Positions 55,251-63,948 of a stretch of 64,000 bases of DNA are shown piece after piece. Position 1 is the first letter of the stretch. Every line of letters starts with the position of its first letter. A model generated the notes under the pieces. The model did not search any database. It worked only from the letters and a program-made list of their open reading frames with translations, and was not told the DNA's origin. The position numbers were made by a program, and so were the translations under genes. This DNA is from Serratia liquefaciens ATCC 27592 (GTDB lineage: Bacteria > Pseudomonadota > Gammaproteobacteria > Enterobacterales > Enterobacteriaceae): NCBI RefSeq assembly GCF_000422085.1, contig NC_021741.1, positions 2,728,001 to 2,792,000 on the forward strand, given 5' to 3'.

Positions 55251-57683
55251 ATGACTAAGCTGGATCTGACCACCCTGTCCGAACGCACCCAGGCTCACAA
55301 GAACGCGCTGATCCATATCGTCAAACCGCCGGTTTGCACCGAACGCGCCCAGCACTACACCGAAGCTTATCAGCAGCATCAGGACAAACCCTTGCCGGTT
55401 CGTCGGGCACTGGCATTGGCTAACCATTTGGCTAAGCGAACTTTGCGAATCGATAACGACGAGTTGATTATCGGCAACCAGGCCAGCGAATTACGCGCTG
55501 CGCCGATTTTCCCCGAATATACCGTCAGTTGGATCGAAGACGAGATTGACCAACTGGCCGACCGTCCGGGCGCCGGTTTCTCGGTCAGCGAAGAGAACAA
55601 GGCCATTTTGCATCGGCTATGCCCCTGGTGGCGCGGCCAGACGGTGCAAGATCGTTGCTACGGTATGTTTACCGACGAACAAAAGGCCCTGCTGGCCACC
55701 GGTATCATCAAGGCTGAAGGCAATATGACCTCAGGGGATGCCCATCTCGCGGTGAATTTCCCACTACTGTTGGAAAAAGGCCTCGACGGGCTGCGCGAGA
55801 AGGTCGATGAACGTCGCAGTCGTATCCGGCTTACCGACTGGGAAGAGTTGCATCAGGAGCAATTTCTGAAGGCAATCGATCTGACCCTGGAAGCGCTGAG
55901 CGCGCATATCTTGCGCTTTGCCCAGTTGGCGCGCGACATGGCGCAGACGGAAAACCGTTTGTGGCGGCGTGAAGAGCTGCAGACCATCGCGGAAAACTGT
56001 GAGCTGATTGCCCATCGGCCACCACAAACCTTCTGGCAGGCCCTGCAACTGTGCTACTTCATTCAACTGACGCTACAGATTGAATCCAACGGCCATTCGG
56101 TGTCTTTTGGCCGCCTCGACCAATATCTCTACCCCTGGTACCGTCGTGACGTAGAGTTGGAACAGACGTTGTCACGCGAGCGTGCGATTGAAATGCTGCA
56201 CAGTTGTTGGTTGAAGCTGTTGGAGATCAACAAGATCCGTTCCGGCTCACATTCCAAGGCCTCGGCAGGCAGCCCGCTGTATCAGAACGTCACTATTGGC
56301 GGACAGCAACTGATCAACGGCAAACCTTGCGATGCGGTTAACCCCTTGTCCTATGCCATTCTGGAGTCCTGCGGGCGCTTACGCTCCACCCAGCCTAATC
56401 TCAGCGTGCGTTACCATGCAGGAATGAGTAACGACTTCCTCGACGCCTGCGTGCAGGTGATCCGCTGTGGGTTTGGCATGCCAGCCTTTAACAACGATGA
56501 AATCGTTATCCCTGAGTTTATCAAACTGGGCGTGGAGCCGCAGGATGCCTATGACTACGCGGCGATCGGCTGTATCGAAACCGCCGTGGGCGGGAAATGG
56601 GGTTACCGCTGCACCGGCATGAGCTTTATCAACTTCGCTCGTGTCATGCTGGCGGCACTGGAACAAGGGCGCGATGCGACCTCCGGCAAAGTTTTCCTGC
56701 CACAAGCAGGGGCGCTCTCGAAGGAAAACTTCTCCGACTTTGAGCAGGTGCTGGGTGCCTGGGACAACCAGATCCGCTATTACACGCGCAAGTCGATCGA
56801 AATTGAGTGCGTGGTCGATACCGTATTAGAAGAGAACGCTCACGATATCCTCTGCTCAGCGCTGGTGGATGACTGCATCGAACGCGGCAAAAGTATCAAG
56901 CAAGGTGGCGCAAAATACGATTGGGTTTCTGGTCTGCAGGTCGGCATAGCCAACCTGGGCAACAGCCTGGCGGCGGTGCGCAAGCTGGTCTTCGAACAAG
57001 GGGTTATTGGCCAACGGCAATTGGCGGCAGCGCTGGAAAATGACTTCGACGGATTGAGCGGCGAACAGTTACGCCAGCGTCTGCTCAACGCCGCTCCAAA
57101 ATACGGTAACGACGAGGATGAGGTCGATCAACTGCTGGTGCGTGCTTATCAGACTTATATCGACGAACTGAAGCAGTACCACAACACCCGCTTTGGTCGT
57201 GGCCCGATAGGCGGCACCTACTACGCTGGAACGTCGTCGATTTCAGCTAACGTGCCCTTTGGCGCGGCTACCCTGGCCACGCCAGACGGCCGTAAAGCGC
57301 ATACGCCGTTGGCGGAAGGAGCCAGCCCGGCCTCCGGTACCGATCATCTGGGACCGACCGCCGTGTTCAATTCGCTGTCCAAACTGCCCACCGCTTCTAT
57401 CCTCGGCGGCGTGTTGCTGAATCAGAAACTGAACCCGGCGACGTTGGAGGATCCGCGGGACCGAGAAAAACTGATGTTGATGCTGCGCACCTTCTTTGAG
57501 GACTACCAGGGTTGGCACGTGCAATACAACATCGTGTCGCGGGAAACGCTGCTGAAAGCGAAGCAACATCCTGACCAATATCGTGATTTAGTGGTCCGCG
57601 TTGCTGGATATTCCGCTTTCTTTACCGCATTATCCCCTGACGCGCAGGATGATATTATTGCGCGAACAGAACATACTATTTAA
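55251..57683 (+). CDS. ybiW: Glycyl-radical enzyme (YbiW/PFL-like)
   Basis: An 810-residue glycyl-radical enzyme. The radical glycine is Gly786 (RVAGYSAFF), 24 residues from the end, and the active-site cysteine is Cys441 (IGCIETAVGGKW). The single cysteine in GCIE, not the Cys-Cys pair of pyruvate formate-lyase, suggests a dehydratase- or lyase-type substrate such as a polyol or other small molecule; the true substrate of YbiW is not known. It follows its activase and precedes yciT. Confidence 0.9.
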   Translation: MTKLDLTTLSERTQAHKNALIHIVKPPVCTERAQHYTEAYQQHQDKPLPVRRALALANHLAKRTLRIDNDELIIGNQASELRAAPIFPEYTVSWIEDEIDQLADRPGAGFSVSEENKAILHRLCPWWRGQTVQDRCYGMFTDEQKALLATGIIKAEGNMTSGDAHLAVNFPLLLEKGLDGLREKVDERRSRIRLTDWEELHQEQFLKAIDLTLEALSAHILRFAQLARDMAQTENRLWRREELQTIAENCELIAHRPPQTFWQALQLCYFIQLTLQIESNGHSVSFGRLDQYLYPWYRRDVELEQTLSRERAIEMLHSCWLKLLEINKIRSGSHSKASAGSPLYQNVTIGGQQLINGKPCDAVNPLSYAILESCGRLRSTQPNLSVRYHAGMSNDFLDACVQVIRCGFGMPAFNNDEIVIPEFIKLGVEPQDAYDYAAIGCIETAVGGKWGYRCTGMSFINFARVMLAALEQGRDATSGKVFLPQAGALSKENFSDFEQVLGAWDNQIRYYTRKSIEIECVVDTVLEENAHDILCSALVDDCIERGKSIKQGGAKYDWVSGLQVGIANLGNSLAAVRKLVFEQGVIGQRQLAAALENDFDGLSGEQLRQRLLNAAPKYGNDEDEVDQLLVRAYQTYIDELKQYHNTRFGRGPIGGTYYAGTSSISANVPFGAATLATPDGRKAHTPLAEGASPASGTDHLGPTAVFNSLSKLPTASILGGVLLNQKLNPATLEDPRDREKLMLMLRTFFEDYQGWHVQYNIVSRETLLKAKQHPDQYRDLVVRVAGYSAFFTALSPDAQDDIIARTEHTI

Positions 57684-57731
57684 ACAATAAATATTAGCGG
57701 CCGCACATTGGTGGCCGCACATCAGGTTGAT

Positions 57732-58478
57732 ATGAATTCAAGACAACAGACAATACTTCAATTGGTAAACGATCGCCGGCGTATCAGCGTCAGCGATTTG
57801 GCCGCGGCCACCGGCGTTTCAGAAGTGACGATCCGCCAGGATTTGAACCTGCTGGAGAAACGCAGCTACCTGAAACGGGTGCACGGTTCCGCGCTGGCAT
57901 TAGAAAGCGACGACGTCGATGCGCGCATGATGTCCAACTTCACCCTCAAGCAAAAGCTGGCGCAGTATGCCGCCTCGCTGGTTAACGACGATGAGACCAT
58001 TTTTATCGAAAGCGGCAGCGCCAACGCGCTGCTGGCGCGTTATATCGCCGAGCGTAAACGCATCACGCTGATCACCGTCAGCCACTATATCGCCCATCTG
58101 CTAAAAGAGACGGATTGCGAGGTGATCGTGCTGGGCGGCATGTACCAGAAAAAGAGCGAGACCGTGGTCGGGCCATTAACCCGCCAATGCATTCAGCAAG
58201 TGCATTTCAGCAAGGCGTTTATTGGCGTCGATGGCTATCATGCGGATACTGGCTTCACCGGCCGCGATATGATGCGCGCCGACGTGGTCAACGCCGTGCT
58301 GGCGAAGGGCGTAGAAAATATTGTCCTGACCGACTCGTCAAAATTCGGCCAAATTCAGCCCAATCCGCTGGCCCAGCAGGGCAAGGTTCAGCGGGTAATC
58401 ACCGATTCGCGGCTGTCGTTGGAGTATCAACACCTGTTGAAGCGCCAGGGAATACAGTTGGATATGGTGAGCGACTAG
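57732..58478 (+). CDS. yciT: DeoR-family regulator YciT
   Basis: A 248-residue DeoR repressor: winged helix ([44 protein letters not shown]) and a sugar-phosphate-sensing domain ([30 protein letters not shown]). It is very similar to the E. coli YciT I recall, tied to osmolarity control. In E. coli yciT lies next to osmB; here araD is between. The position right after ybiW raises the chance that it also controls that operon. An imperfect hairpin at about 58496-58522 lies between it and convergent araD. Confidence 0.9.
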   Translation: MNSRQQTILQLVNDRRRISVSDLAAATGVSEVTIRQDLNLLEKRSYLKRVHGSALALESDDVDARMMSNFTLKQKLAQYAASLVNDDETIFIESGSANALLARYIAERKRITLITVSHYIAHLLKETDCEVIVLGGMYQKKSETVVGPLTRQCIQQVHFSKAFIGVDGYHADTGFTGRDMMRADVVNAVLAKGVENIVLTDSSKFGQIQPNPLAQQGKVQRVITDSRLSLEYQHLLKRQGIQLDMVSD

Positions 58479-58528
58479 CCTTCAGACGAAACAACGGGAG
58501 AGCCGCCGACAGGCGGACCTCCTGATGC

Positions 58529-59224
58529 TCACTGGCCGTAGTAGGCGTTTTTACCGTGCTTGCGCAGGTAATGTTTGTCCAGCAGGGTTTGCTGCATATT
58601 CGCCAGGCCCGGCGACAACTGGCGCGAAAAAATCCCCATATAGGCAATTTCTTCCAACACCACCGCATTATGAACTGCGGTTTCTGCGTTTTCCCCCCAG
58701 GTAAAGGGGCCATGAGAATGCACCAGCACGCCCGGCACCGCCGCCGGATTTAACCGGCGCTGGCCAAAGGTTTCGACAATCACTCTGCCGGTCTCCCATT
58801 CATAGCGGCCATTAATTTCCTCATCCTGCATCCGCCGGGTACAGGGAATGTCGCCGTAGAAATAGTCGGCGTGCGTTGTGCCCCAGGCCGGAATATCCAA
58901 CCCTGCCTGCGCCCAAATGGTGGCATGCCGCGAATGGGTGTGTACTATGCCCCCGGCATCGCCAAATTCCAGGTACAGCACGCGGTGGGTATCGCTGTCT
59001 GATGAGGGCTTTTTGTCCCCCTCCACCACCTTGCCGCTTTCCAGTTCCAGCACCACCATATCGTCACGGGTCATCACCCCGTATTCCACCCCCGAGGGTT
59101 TGATCACCATCAATCCCTCACGCCGATCGACAGCGCTGACATTCCCCCAGGTGAAGGTCACCAGACGATGGCGTGGCAGCGCCAGATTGGCCTCCAATAC
59201 CTGCTGCTTGAGATCGTTAAGCAT
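58529..59224 (-). CDS. araD: L-ribulose-5-phosphate 4-epimerase
   Basis: A 231-residue class II aldolase-fold epimerase that converts L-ribulose 5-phosphate to D-xylulose 5-phosphate. Zinc-binding and catalytic segments [11 protein letters not shown] and [12 protein letters not shown] are present, and the C-terminus [16 protein letters not shown] is nearly that of E. coli AraD. No araA or araB is in the window, so this is an orphan copy; UlaF or SgbE functions are alternatives. It is divergent from osmB. Confidence 0.87.
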   Translation of the reverse strand: MLNDLKQQVLEANLALPRHRLVTFTWGNVSAVDRREGLMVIKPSGVEYGVMTRDDMVVLELESGKVVEGDKKPSSDSDTHRVLYLEFGDAGGIVHTHSRHATIWAQAGLDIPAWGTTHADYFYGDIPCTRRMQDEEINGRYEWETGRVIVETFGQRRLNPAAVPGVLVHSHGPFTWGENAETAVHNAVVLEEIAYMGIFSRQLSPGLANMQQTLLDKHYLRKHGKNAYYGQ

Positions 59225-59527
59225 GTTTCTTTCCCGGTTAACCCTGTTGGGAATATTGTCGGCAGACAGGCTTGGGGGCGGTATGGCGTAAATCGCTAAA
59301 GACCGCGTAGTCTTCTGCTGGAAACGGCAATTTGCGCGCTGGGGATTAAATAGCGCGCAATGGACTTTAAGACTATTTACCTGTTTATCGTTCAGCAGAA
59401 GCTTATAGTGAATATTGGCGGAGGGAGCGCTCTGGGCGTTTCAATTATTCTGCCTTTAACAAAAAATGCCATTTTTTATATCGATACTTACTGGGAGCCA
59501 CTAGCAGGCCGAAATTCGGGTTCATGC

Positions 59528-59537
59528 CTATACTTAA
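59528..59537 (+). promoter_or_regulatory. Sigma-S-type -10 of osmB
   Basis: CTATACTTAA matches the extended -10 consensus of stationary-phase sigma-S promoters. It lies 40 bp before the osmB start; E. coli osmB is RpoS-dependent and osmotically induced. Confidence 0.75.
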
Positions 59538-59576
59538 TAGGCACTCCCAGATAGCCAATGCTAAGGAGAATTCATT

Positions 59577-59795
59577 ATGATGATTATCAATAAACGTTTT
59601 GCCACCGCCGCTCTGGCGCTTACTCTGGCGTTTTCACTCAGCGCTTGTTCAAACATGTCCAAACGTGACCGTAACACCGCCATTGGTGCCGGTGCAGGGG
59701 CCGTAGGCGGCGCGGTGTTGACCGATGGTAGCGCACTGGGTACGCTCGGCGGGGCTGCGGTGGGGGGCATCATTGGTCATCAGGTAGGTAAATAA
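59577..59795 (+). CDS. osmB: Osmotically inducible lipoprotein OsmB
   Basis: A 72-residue lipoprotein. The signal peptide ends with lipobox LSAC, then SKRDRNTAIGAGAGAVGGAVLTDGSALGTLGGAAVGGIIGHQVGK, a glycine-zipper segment nearly identical to E. coli OsmB. AAGGAG lies 8 bp upstream of the first of two adjacent ATGs. Role in the outer membrane under osmotic stress is not known in detail. Confidence 0.95.
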   Translation: MMIINKRFATAALALTLAFSLSACSNMSKRDRNTAIGAGAGAVGGAVLTDGSALGTLGGAAVGGIIGHQVGK

Positions 59796-59951
59796 CCTGT
59801 TCGGCCAGTATTCAGATACCTCTGCCGACAGGCTGGCAAAAGCGATATCGCTTTGACGTATTACGCATAATAAAGATTATTTCAGGTCTGTTTTACCTTT
59901 CATCGATGGCGGGTTGCCATCAACGGGTTAACGCCCGGCAGCAGTATCCCA

Positions 59952-59982
59952 GCCATGCCGCAGTATTGCACCGCGGCATGGC
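59952..59982. terminator. Hairpin between osmB and yciH
   Basis: GCCATGCCGC (59952-59961) pairs perfectly with GCGGCATGGC (59973-59982). It lies between convergent genes; no strong T run. Confidence 0.5.
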
Positions 59983-60002
59983 CATTCGCTCAGGCGATTC
60001 GA

Positions 60003-60329
60003 TTAGCCCCCCGCCAGCTTGACCTTCATCCCTTTGGCTTCCAACAGCTGTTTAAGCAGATCCCGCTTATCGCCCTGGATCTCGATCACGCCCTCTTTCA
60101 CCGAACCGCCGCAGCCGCATTTTTTCTTGAGCTCTGCCGCCAGCTTGTCCAATGCGGCATCATCCAGATCAACGCCGGTGATCAGGCAAACGCCCTTTCC
60201 CTTGCGCCCGCTGGTCTGGCGCTGAATACGCACGATACCGTCGCCCTTTTCACGCGGTGGTTTGACGTCTTCCTGCTTGATACGCCCGCTATCGGTGGAA
60301 TACACCAGCCGGCTGTTATCGTTGTTCAT
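60003..60329 (-). CDS. yciH: SUI1/eIF1-like translation factor YciH
   Basis: A 108-residue SUI1-domain protein related to eukaryotic eIF1 (GDGIVRIQRQTSGRKGKGVCLITGV, then CGCGGSVKEGVIEIQGD). E. coli YciH can influence start-codon fidelity and stress translation. AAGGAG lies before the ATG at 60329; the longer frame overlaps pyrF. It follows pyrF by 10 bp, as in E. coli. Confidence 0.93.
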   Translation of the reverse strand: MNNDNSRLVYSTDSGRIKQEDVKPPREKGDGIVRIQRQTSGRKGKGVCLITGVDLDDAALDKLAAELKKKCGCGGSVKEGVIEIQGDKRDLLKQLLEAKGMKVKLAGG

Positions 60330-60339
60330 TGTCGTCTCC

Positions 60340-61068
60340 TTAAGCCAGAGAAGCGCGGATCGCACTTAACGTAGCAGCGGGATCGGCGGATTGGGTGATC
60401 GGGCGCCCAATCACCATATAATCAACGCCAGCCGCTTGCGCCTGTATCGGCGTCATGATGCGTCGCTGATCGCCGGCGTCGCTACCTTCAGGACGGATAC
60501 CCGGCGTCACCAGTTGGAATTGTTGGCCACAGGCAGCTTTGAGACGCTCGGCTTCGTGCGCTGAACAAACTACGCCATCCAACCCACAATCGCGGGTCAG
60601 ACGTGCCAAGCGCTCCGCATGCTCGGCCGGAGAAAGCTCGATACCGATACCACGCAGATCTTCTGCTTCCATGCTGGTCAGCACGGTGACGGCGATCAGC
60701 AACGGGGCCTGAGCGCCATAGGGCAGCAATGCTTCTTTCGCTGCGGTCATCATGCGTGCACCACCGCTGGCATGCACGTTCACCATCCATACACCCAATT
60801 CGGCCGCAGCAGCAACGGCACGGGCGGTGGTGTTGGGAATGTCATGGAATTTCAAATCCAGGAACACGTCGAAACCACGCGAGTGTAAATCGCGCACCAG
60901 CTGCGGCCCAAACAGGGTGAACATTTCCTTGCCCACTTTTAACCGGCAGTCCTGCGGATCAATACGATCGGCAAATGCCAGTGCCGCGCCAATATCTGCG
61001 TAATCCAGCGCAACGATGATCGGAGATGATTTTAAGTCATTGTTATTGATGTTATTTTCAGACTTCAT
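60340..61068 (-). CDS. pyrF: Orotidine 5'-phosphate decarboxylase
   Basis: A 242-residue TIM-barrel enzyme that makes UMP from OMP, the last step of de novo pyrimidine synthesis. The catalytic loop is [11 protein letters not shown], with [11 protein letters not shown] at the start and [21 protein letters not shown] holding the phosphate-binding region. The ATG at 61068 has AGGTAGAAG upstream; longer frame starts look non-homologous. In E. coli lapB directly precedes it; here two extra genes intervene. Confidence 0.95.
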   Translation of the reverse strand: MKSENNINNNDLKSSPIIVALDYADIGAALAFADRIDPQDCRLKVGKEMFTLFGPQLVRDLHSRGFDVFLDLKFHDIPNTTARAVAAAAELGVWMVNVHASGGARMMTAAKEALLPYGAQAPLLIAVTVLTSMEAEDLRGIGIELSPAEHAERLARLTRDCGLDGVVCSAHEAERLKAACGQQFQLVTPGIRPEGSDAGDQRRIMTPIQAQAAGVDYMVIGRPITQSADPAATLSAIRASLA

Positions 61069-61396
61069 TTCTTCTACCTTCTGTAAAATGGACATAAATA
61101 GGTAATAACCCGCCAAACTGACCGCCGCATTCTACATGCCGGCCGACAGAAATCCCAGCCGCAGCGCGCTCTGCGCTTAAGTAATGTTATCCCCTCGTAC
61201 GTCATCAAGCGTCAATAACCCCTGACCGCCCTTAACCCAGCCTGCGTAAACCGCCGTAAAGATGCGTAAATTATGAATCAAATAATTTGAACAACATGCT
61301 CAGCATTATCAGATTTTAAATCCCTGCGGATGCTTTATTATTCAACACATCGGAAGCATACGCCTTCCAACCTAAACAAACAGACTGGAGTCTCTC
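61069..61396. other. Intergenic region between pyrF and the DUF1471 gene
   Basis: About 330 bp containing the divergent promoters of pyrF (minus) and the DUF1471 gene (plus). The part at 61260-61350 is A+T rich, with TTTATTAT-like -10 candidates near 61332. No gene or clear operator was found. Confidence 0.4.
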
Positions 61397-61657
61397 ATGA
61401 AAAGCATCAAATATTTTGCAGCAACAGCCGTTATCGCCATGACCTCTTTCGCTACCTTCGCCGCTGAGCCGGTGGATCAGCAACAGGCCAGCAGCCTGAC
61501 CGCTTCAGGCGTCGTTTCCGCCGGTCATGCCACTACCCTGAGTGGCCTGGAAGCCAAACTGGCCGCTAAAGCCGACGCCCAAGGCGCCAGCAGCTACCGC
61601 ATCATTTCTGCCGGTGGTAACAACATGCTGAGTGGTACCGCAGTTATCTACAAATAA
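61397..61657 (+). CDS. DUF1471 (BhsA/McbA-like) periplasmic stress protein
   Basis: An 86-residue protein with signal peptide (MKSIKYFAATAVIAMTSFATFA) and DUF1471 domain ending SSYRIISAGGNNMLSGTAVIYK. It is a paralogue of the protein at 15319, of identical length, but without its cysteines. Members act in stress tolerance, biofilm or envelope protection. GACTGGAG precedes the ATG. It lies between pyrF and lapB, which are neighbours in E. coli. Confidence 0.8.
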   Translation: MKSIKYFAATAVIAMTSFATFAAEPVDQQQASSLTASGVVSAGHATTLSGLEAKLAAKADAQGASSYRIISAGGNNMLSGTAVIYK

Positions 61658-61672
61658 GCTATTAGGTATAGG

Positions 61673-61694
61673 GCCCGGCACGCCGGGCTTTACT
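61673..61694 (+). terminator. Terminator of the DUF1471 gene
   Basis: GCCCGG and CCGGGC (within 61673-61688) form a short stem followed by TTTACTTT, 16 bp past the stop. Confidence 0.7.
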
Positions 61695-61827
61695 TTATTT
61701 CCCCCGCCAGATCGTTCGCTATTCCCGCACTGCAATGTTACAAAAATATTAAATTTTTATTACACACTAGACTCTCTCCCCATAGTGGCTTAGCTTGAAG
61801 GCAATCCTCCCGCAGAAAGGCTTCAAA

Positions 61828-62124
61828 ATGAGCGAGATATCTACATTAACCATTAAAATTCCTCTGGAACTCAAAGAAAAAATTCGTGCCATTGCTGCCG
61901 ATAATCAACTCTCTCTGAGTGCCGAGGTTTGCCAGCGTCTAGAAAGCAGCTTCGATCTTCCGACCAAAGCGGAAAAAACCGCTAAAAAAGCAGCCGAGTT
62001 GCATCATGGCGAAATCGATAATCAGGGGATTGAGGAAGAAGTTGAGCAACCGCTGAATCAGAAAGAGTTGAAGAAGCTGCGTCAGCTGTTGAAAGGTAGC
62101 GCGAAGACCGGCAAGAAAAAATAA
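61828..62124 (+). CDS. Ribbon-helix-helix (Arc-like) DNA-binding protein
   Basis: A 98-residue protein. Residues 1-45 (LTIKIPLELKEKIRAIAADNQLSLSAEVCQRLE) look like an Arc/MetJ ribbon-helix-helix DNA-binding unit: one strand and two helices. The rest is highly charged, with a KKAAELHHGE segment and a Lys-rich end (KGSAKTGKKK). No toxin partner is adjacent, so a lone regulator is more likely than an antitoxin. AAAGG precedes the ATG at 61828; an earlier frame start at 61795 is less likely. Confidence 0.68.
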   Translation: MSEISTLTIKIPLELKEKIRAIAADNQLSLSAEVCQRLESSFDLPTKAEKTAKKAAELHHGEIDNQGIEEEVEQPLNQKELKKLRQLLKGSAKTGKKK

Positions 62125-62144
62125 GTCGGTTTAGTGATCATAAG

Positions 62145-62172
62145 AAAACGGGGCCTGATTAGGCCCCGTTTT
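62145..62172. terminator. Bidirectional terminator between the RHH gene and lapB
   Basis: AAAACGGGGCCT (62145-62156) and AGGCCCCGTTTT (62161-62172) form a perfect 12-bp stem over GATT, flanked by T runs on both strands. Confidence 0.92.
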
Positions 62173-62184
62173 TTATTATTGTCG

Positions 62185-63354
62185 TTATTGTCCGTCCAAC
62201 CCGCGGATCGGCTTAACCGATGACCAGGCCCGACATGACGGGCAATGCCAATACAGCGAGTGAGCGGTAAAACCGCATTTATGACAGCGGTAGCGCGGTT
62301 TGGTACGAATTTGCTCACCGACCATATCGCGCAGCAGTAACAGACTCTCTTTGGCACGACCATCTTCCGCATCCGCCAGGTGATAATCCATCAGGCGGTA
62401 AAATACTCGCATGGTCGGGTGGCGCTGTAGCTGCCGGTTGATATACACCTGCACCACGTCACGCCCTTCATGCTGCTCAATTATTTCCGCCAGCATCAGT
62501 TCTGCAGTAGCGCCGGTATTCTCTTCCACGCAGCGCTTGAGAAAGTCCGCCCAACCCTGCTGCTGTTCCAGATGCTGGTAACACTCTTGCAGCATCGGCA
62601 AGGTTTCGCTCACCAGTTCTTTATCCTGATTCAGCACGCGCTGTAGCGACTCAACCGCCTTGGCGTACTCACCCTGGGCCATATAAATACGTCCCACCAT
62701 GATAGATACACGCGCACACTGATTGTCGGCGGAAGCCGCGCGTTTCAACAATCCCATCGCTTTATCGAGATCGTCGCTGCCCATCGCCTGCAAGGCCAGT
62801 TCGCAATAGAAATGTGCGATCTCGACGCGCTGTTTGTCTTTGCCTAATTTGACCAGTTTTTCCGCCACGTCGATGGCTTTCAACCAGTCGCTGGTGGCCT
62901 GATGGATAGCCAACAGCTGCTGTAGCGCAGAAAGACGGAAATCCTCTTCGCCAACCAGTTGGCCAAACATGTCTTCGGCACGATCGTACATGCCAGCGGC
63001 CATGTAGTCGCGGCCCAGCTGTTGCACGGCCAGCAAACGTTGTTCGAAGGTCAGGGAAGCGCTTTCCATCAGCGCCTGGTGGATGCGGATAGCGCGGTCG
63101 ACTTCACCACGCGAACGGAACAGGTTACCCAGCGTCAGGTGGGCTTCAACGGTGTTGCTGTCCTCTTTCAACATATCAAGGAACAGATCGACCGCTTTAT
63201 CCTGCTGGTTGGAGAGCAGGAAGTTAACCCCGGCCACGTACTCGCGCGACAGACGGTTGGCTTCCTGTTGTTTATCCTGTTGAGCACTTCTGCGCCCCAT
63301 GTACCATCCGTACGCGGCAGCCACGGGCAGCAACAGAAACAGCAGCTCTAACAT
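62185..63354 (-). CDS. lapB: Lipopolysaccharide assembly protein B
   Basis: A 389-residue inner-membrane-anchored protein with one N-terminal helix (MLELLFLLLPVAAAYGWYMG), a series of TPR repeats (about residues 35-330) and a C-terminal rubredoxin-like metal domain (YRCHKCGFTAHSLYWHCPSCRAW). LapB (YciM) steers FtsH to degrade LpxC and so limits lipopolysaccharide synthesis. It follows lapA by 6 bp as one operon. Confidence 0.96.
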   Translation of the reverse strand: MLELLFLLLPVAAAYGWYMGRRSAQQDKQQEANRLSREYVAGVNFLLSNQQDKAVDLFLDMLKEDSNTVEAHLTLGNLFRSRGEVDRAIRIHQALMESASLTFEQRLLAVQQLGRDYMAAGMYDRAEDMFGQLVGEEDFRLSALQQLLAIHQATSDWLKAIDVAEKLVKLGKDKQRVEIAHFYCELALQAMGSDDLDKAMGLLKRAASADNQCARVSIMVGRIYMAQGEYAKAVESLQRVLNQDKELVSETLPMLQECYQHLEQQQGWADFLKRCVEENTGATAELMLAEIIEQHEGRDVVQVYINRQLQRHPTMRVFYRLMDYHLADAEDGRAKESLLLLRDMVGEQIRTKPRYRCHKCGFTAHSLYWHCPSCRAWSSVKPIRGLDGQ

Positions 63355-63360
63355 AGAAGA

Positions 63361-63663
63361 TTATTCCTTGCTGACAACGGACTGAGCTGCCGGCTCAGCA
63401 GGTTGTTCAAGCTGCAGTTCCAGCCTTTTGATTTTGCGTTCGGCACGCCCCAGCGCAATGCGGGTACGCAGATAAAACAGGCCGCAAATGACCCAACCGA
63501 GAACAAAACCGGCGCCAAACAACGCCGCCAACAGGGTCGATACGCGATAGTCGCCCTGCGCAACCAGATAGTTAAAACTCACCACCTGATCGTTATGCGC
63601 GCCCAACGTGACAGAAATCACGAAGATCACCAGAACCAACAAAAAAATCAGCAAATATTTCAC
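63361..63663 (-). CDS. lapA: Lipopolysaccharide assembly protein A
   Basis: A 100-residue inner-membrane protein (DUF1049) with two hydrophobic segments (residues 2-20 and 42-65) and a C-terminal coiled-coil-like tail (RAERKIKRLELQLEQ). It acts with LapB in lipopolysaccharide assembly. It is first gene of lapAB; a candidate heat-shock promoter lies about 200 bp upstream. Confidence 0.95.
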   Translation of the reverse strand: MKYLLIFLLVLVIFVISVTLGAHNDQVVSFNYLVAQGDYRVSTLLAALFGAGFVLGWVICGLFYLRTRIALGRAERKIKRLELQLEQPAEPAAQSVVSKE

Positions 63664-63859
63664 ATTCTTTCCCGCGATGCCGAGTTAATCGGATGAACTA
63701 TGCCAATACGTGGCGTCCCTAACTAATAAGTTAGCATTTCCCGTCGTAGCAGGGAAACCCTGCGGCACGATAAAACCATATATGCTGGCATATTCGACAG
63801 TAAACGGCACTCCCGAACAAATTAATGAGAAAGCTTCTCAAAATAATGGATTAATAAAG

Positions 63860-63891
63860 ATATGGGGGCGTTAATGCGAATTGCAATGAAG
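63860..63891 (-). promoter_or_regulatory. Candidate sigma-32 promoter of lapAB
   Basis: On the minus strand CTTCATT (63885-63891) is followed after 17 bp by CCCCATAT (63860-63867). These fit the heat-shock consensus CTTGAAA and CCCCATNT, the -10 perfectly. E. coli lapAB is reported to be heat-inducible. Confidence 0.55.
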
Positions 63892-63910
63892 TGCTATGTA
63901 AGTGGTTAAT

Positions 63911-63931
63911 ACGGCGCCATGCTGACGCCGT
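63911..63931 (-). terminator. Hairpin downstream of pgpB
   Basis: ACGGCG (63911-63916) and CGCCGT (63926-63931) could pair on the minus strand 18 bp past the pgpB stop; only ATT follows. Confidence 0.45.
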
Positions 63932-63948
63932 AAAAGTGACACAGTCAC

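Noticed and set aside
61828..62124. Antitoxin of a toxin-antitoxin pair
   Set aside because: The ribbon-helix-helix protein has no small toxin-like gene directly up- or downstream; it is followed by a terminator and then convergent lapB.
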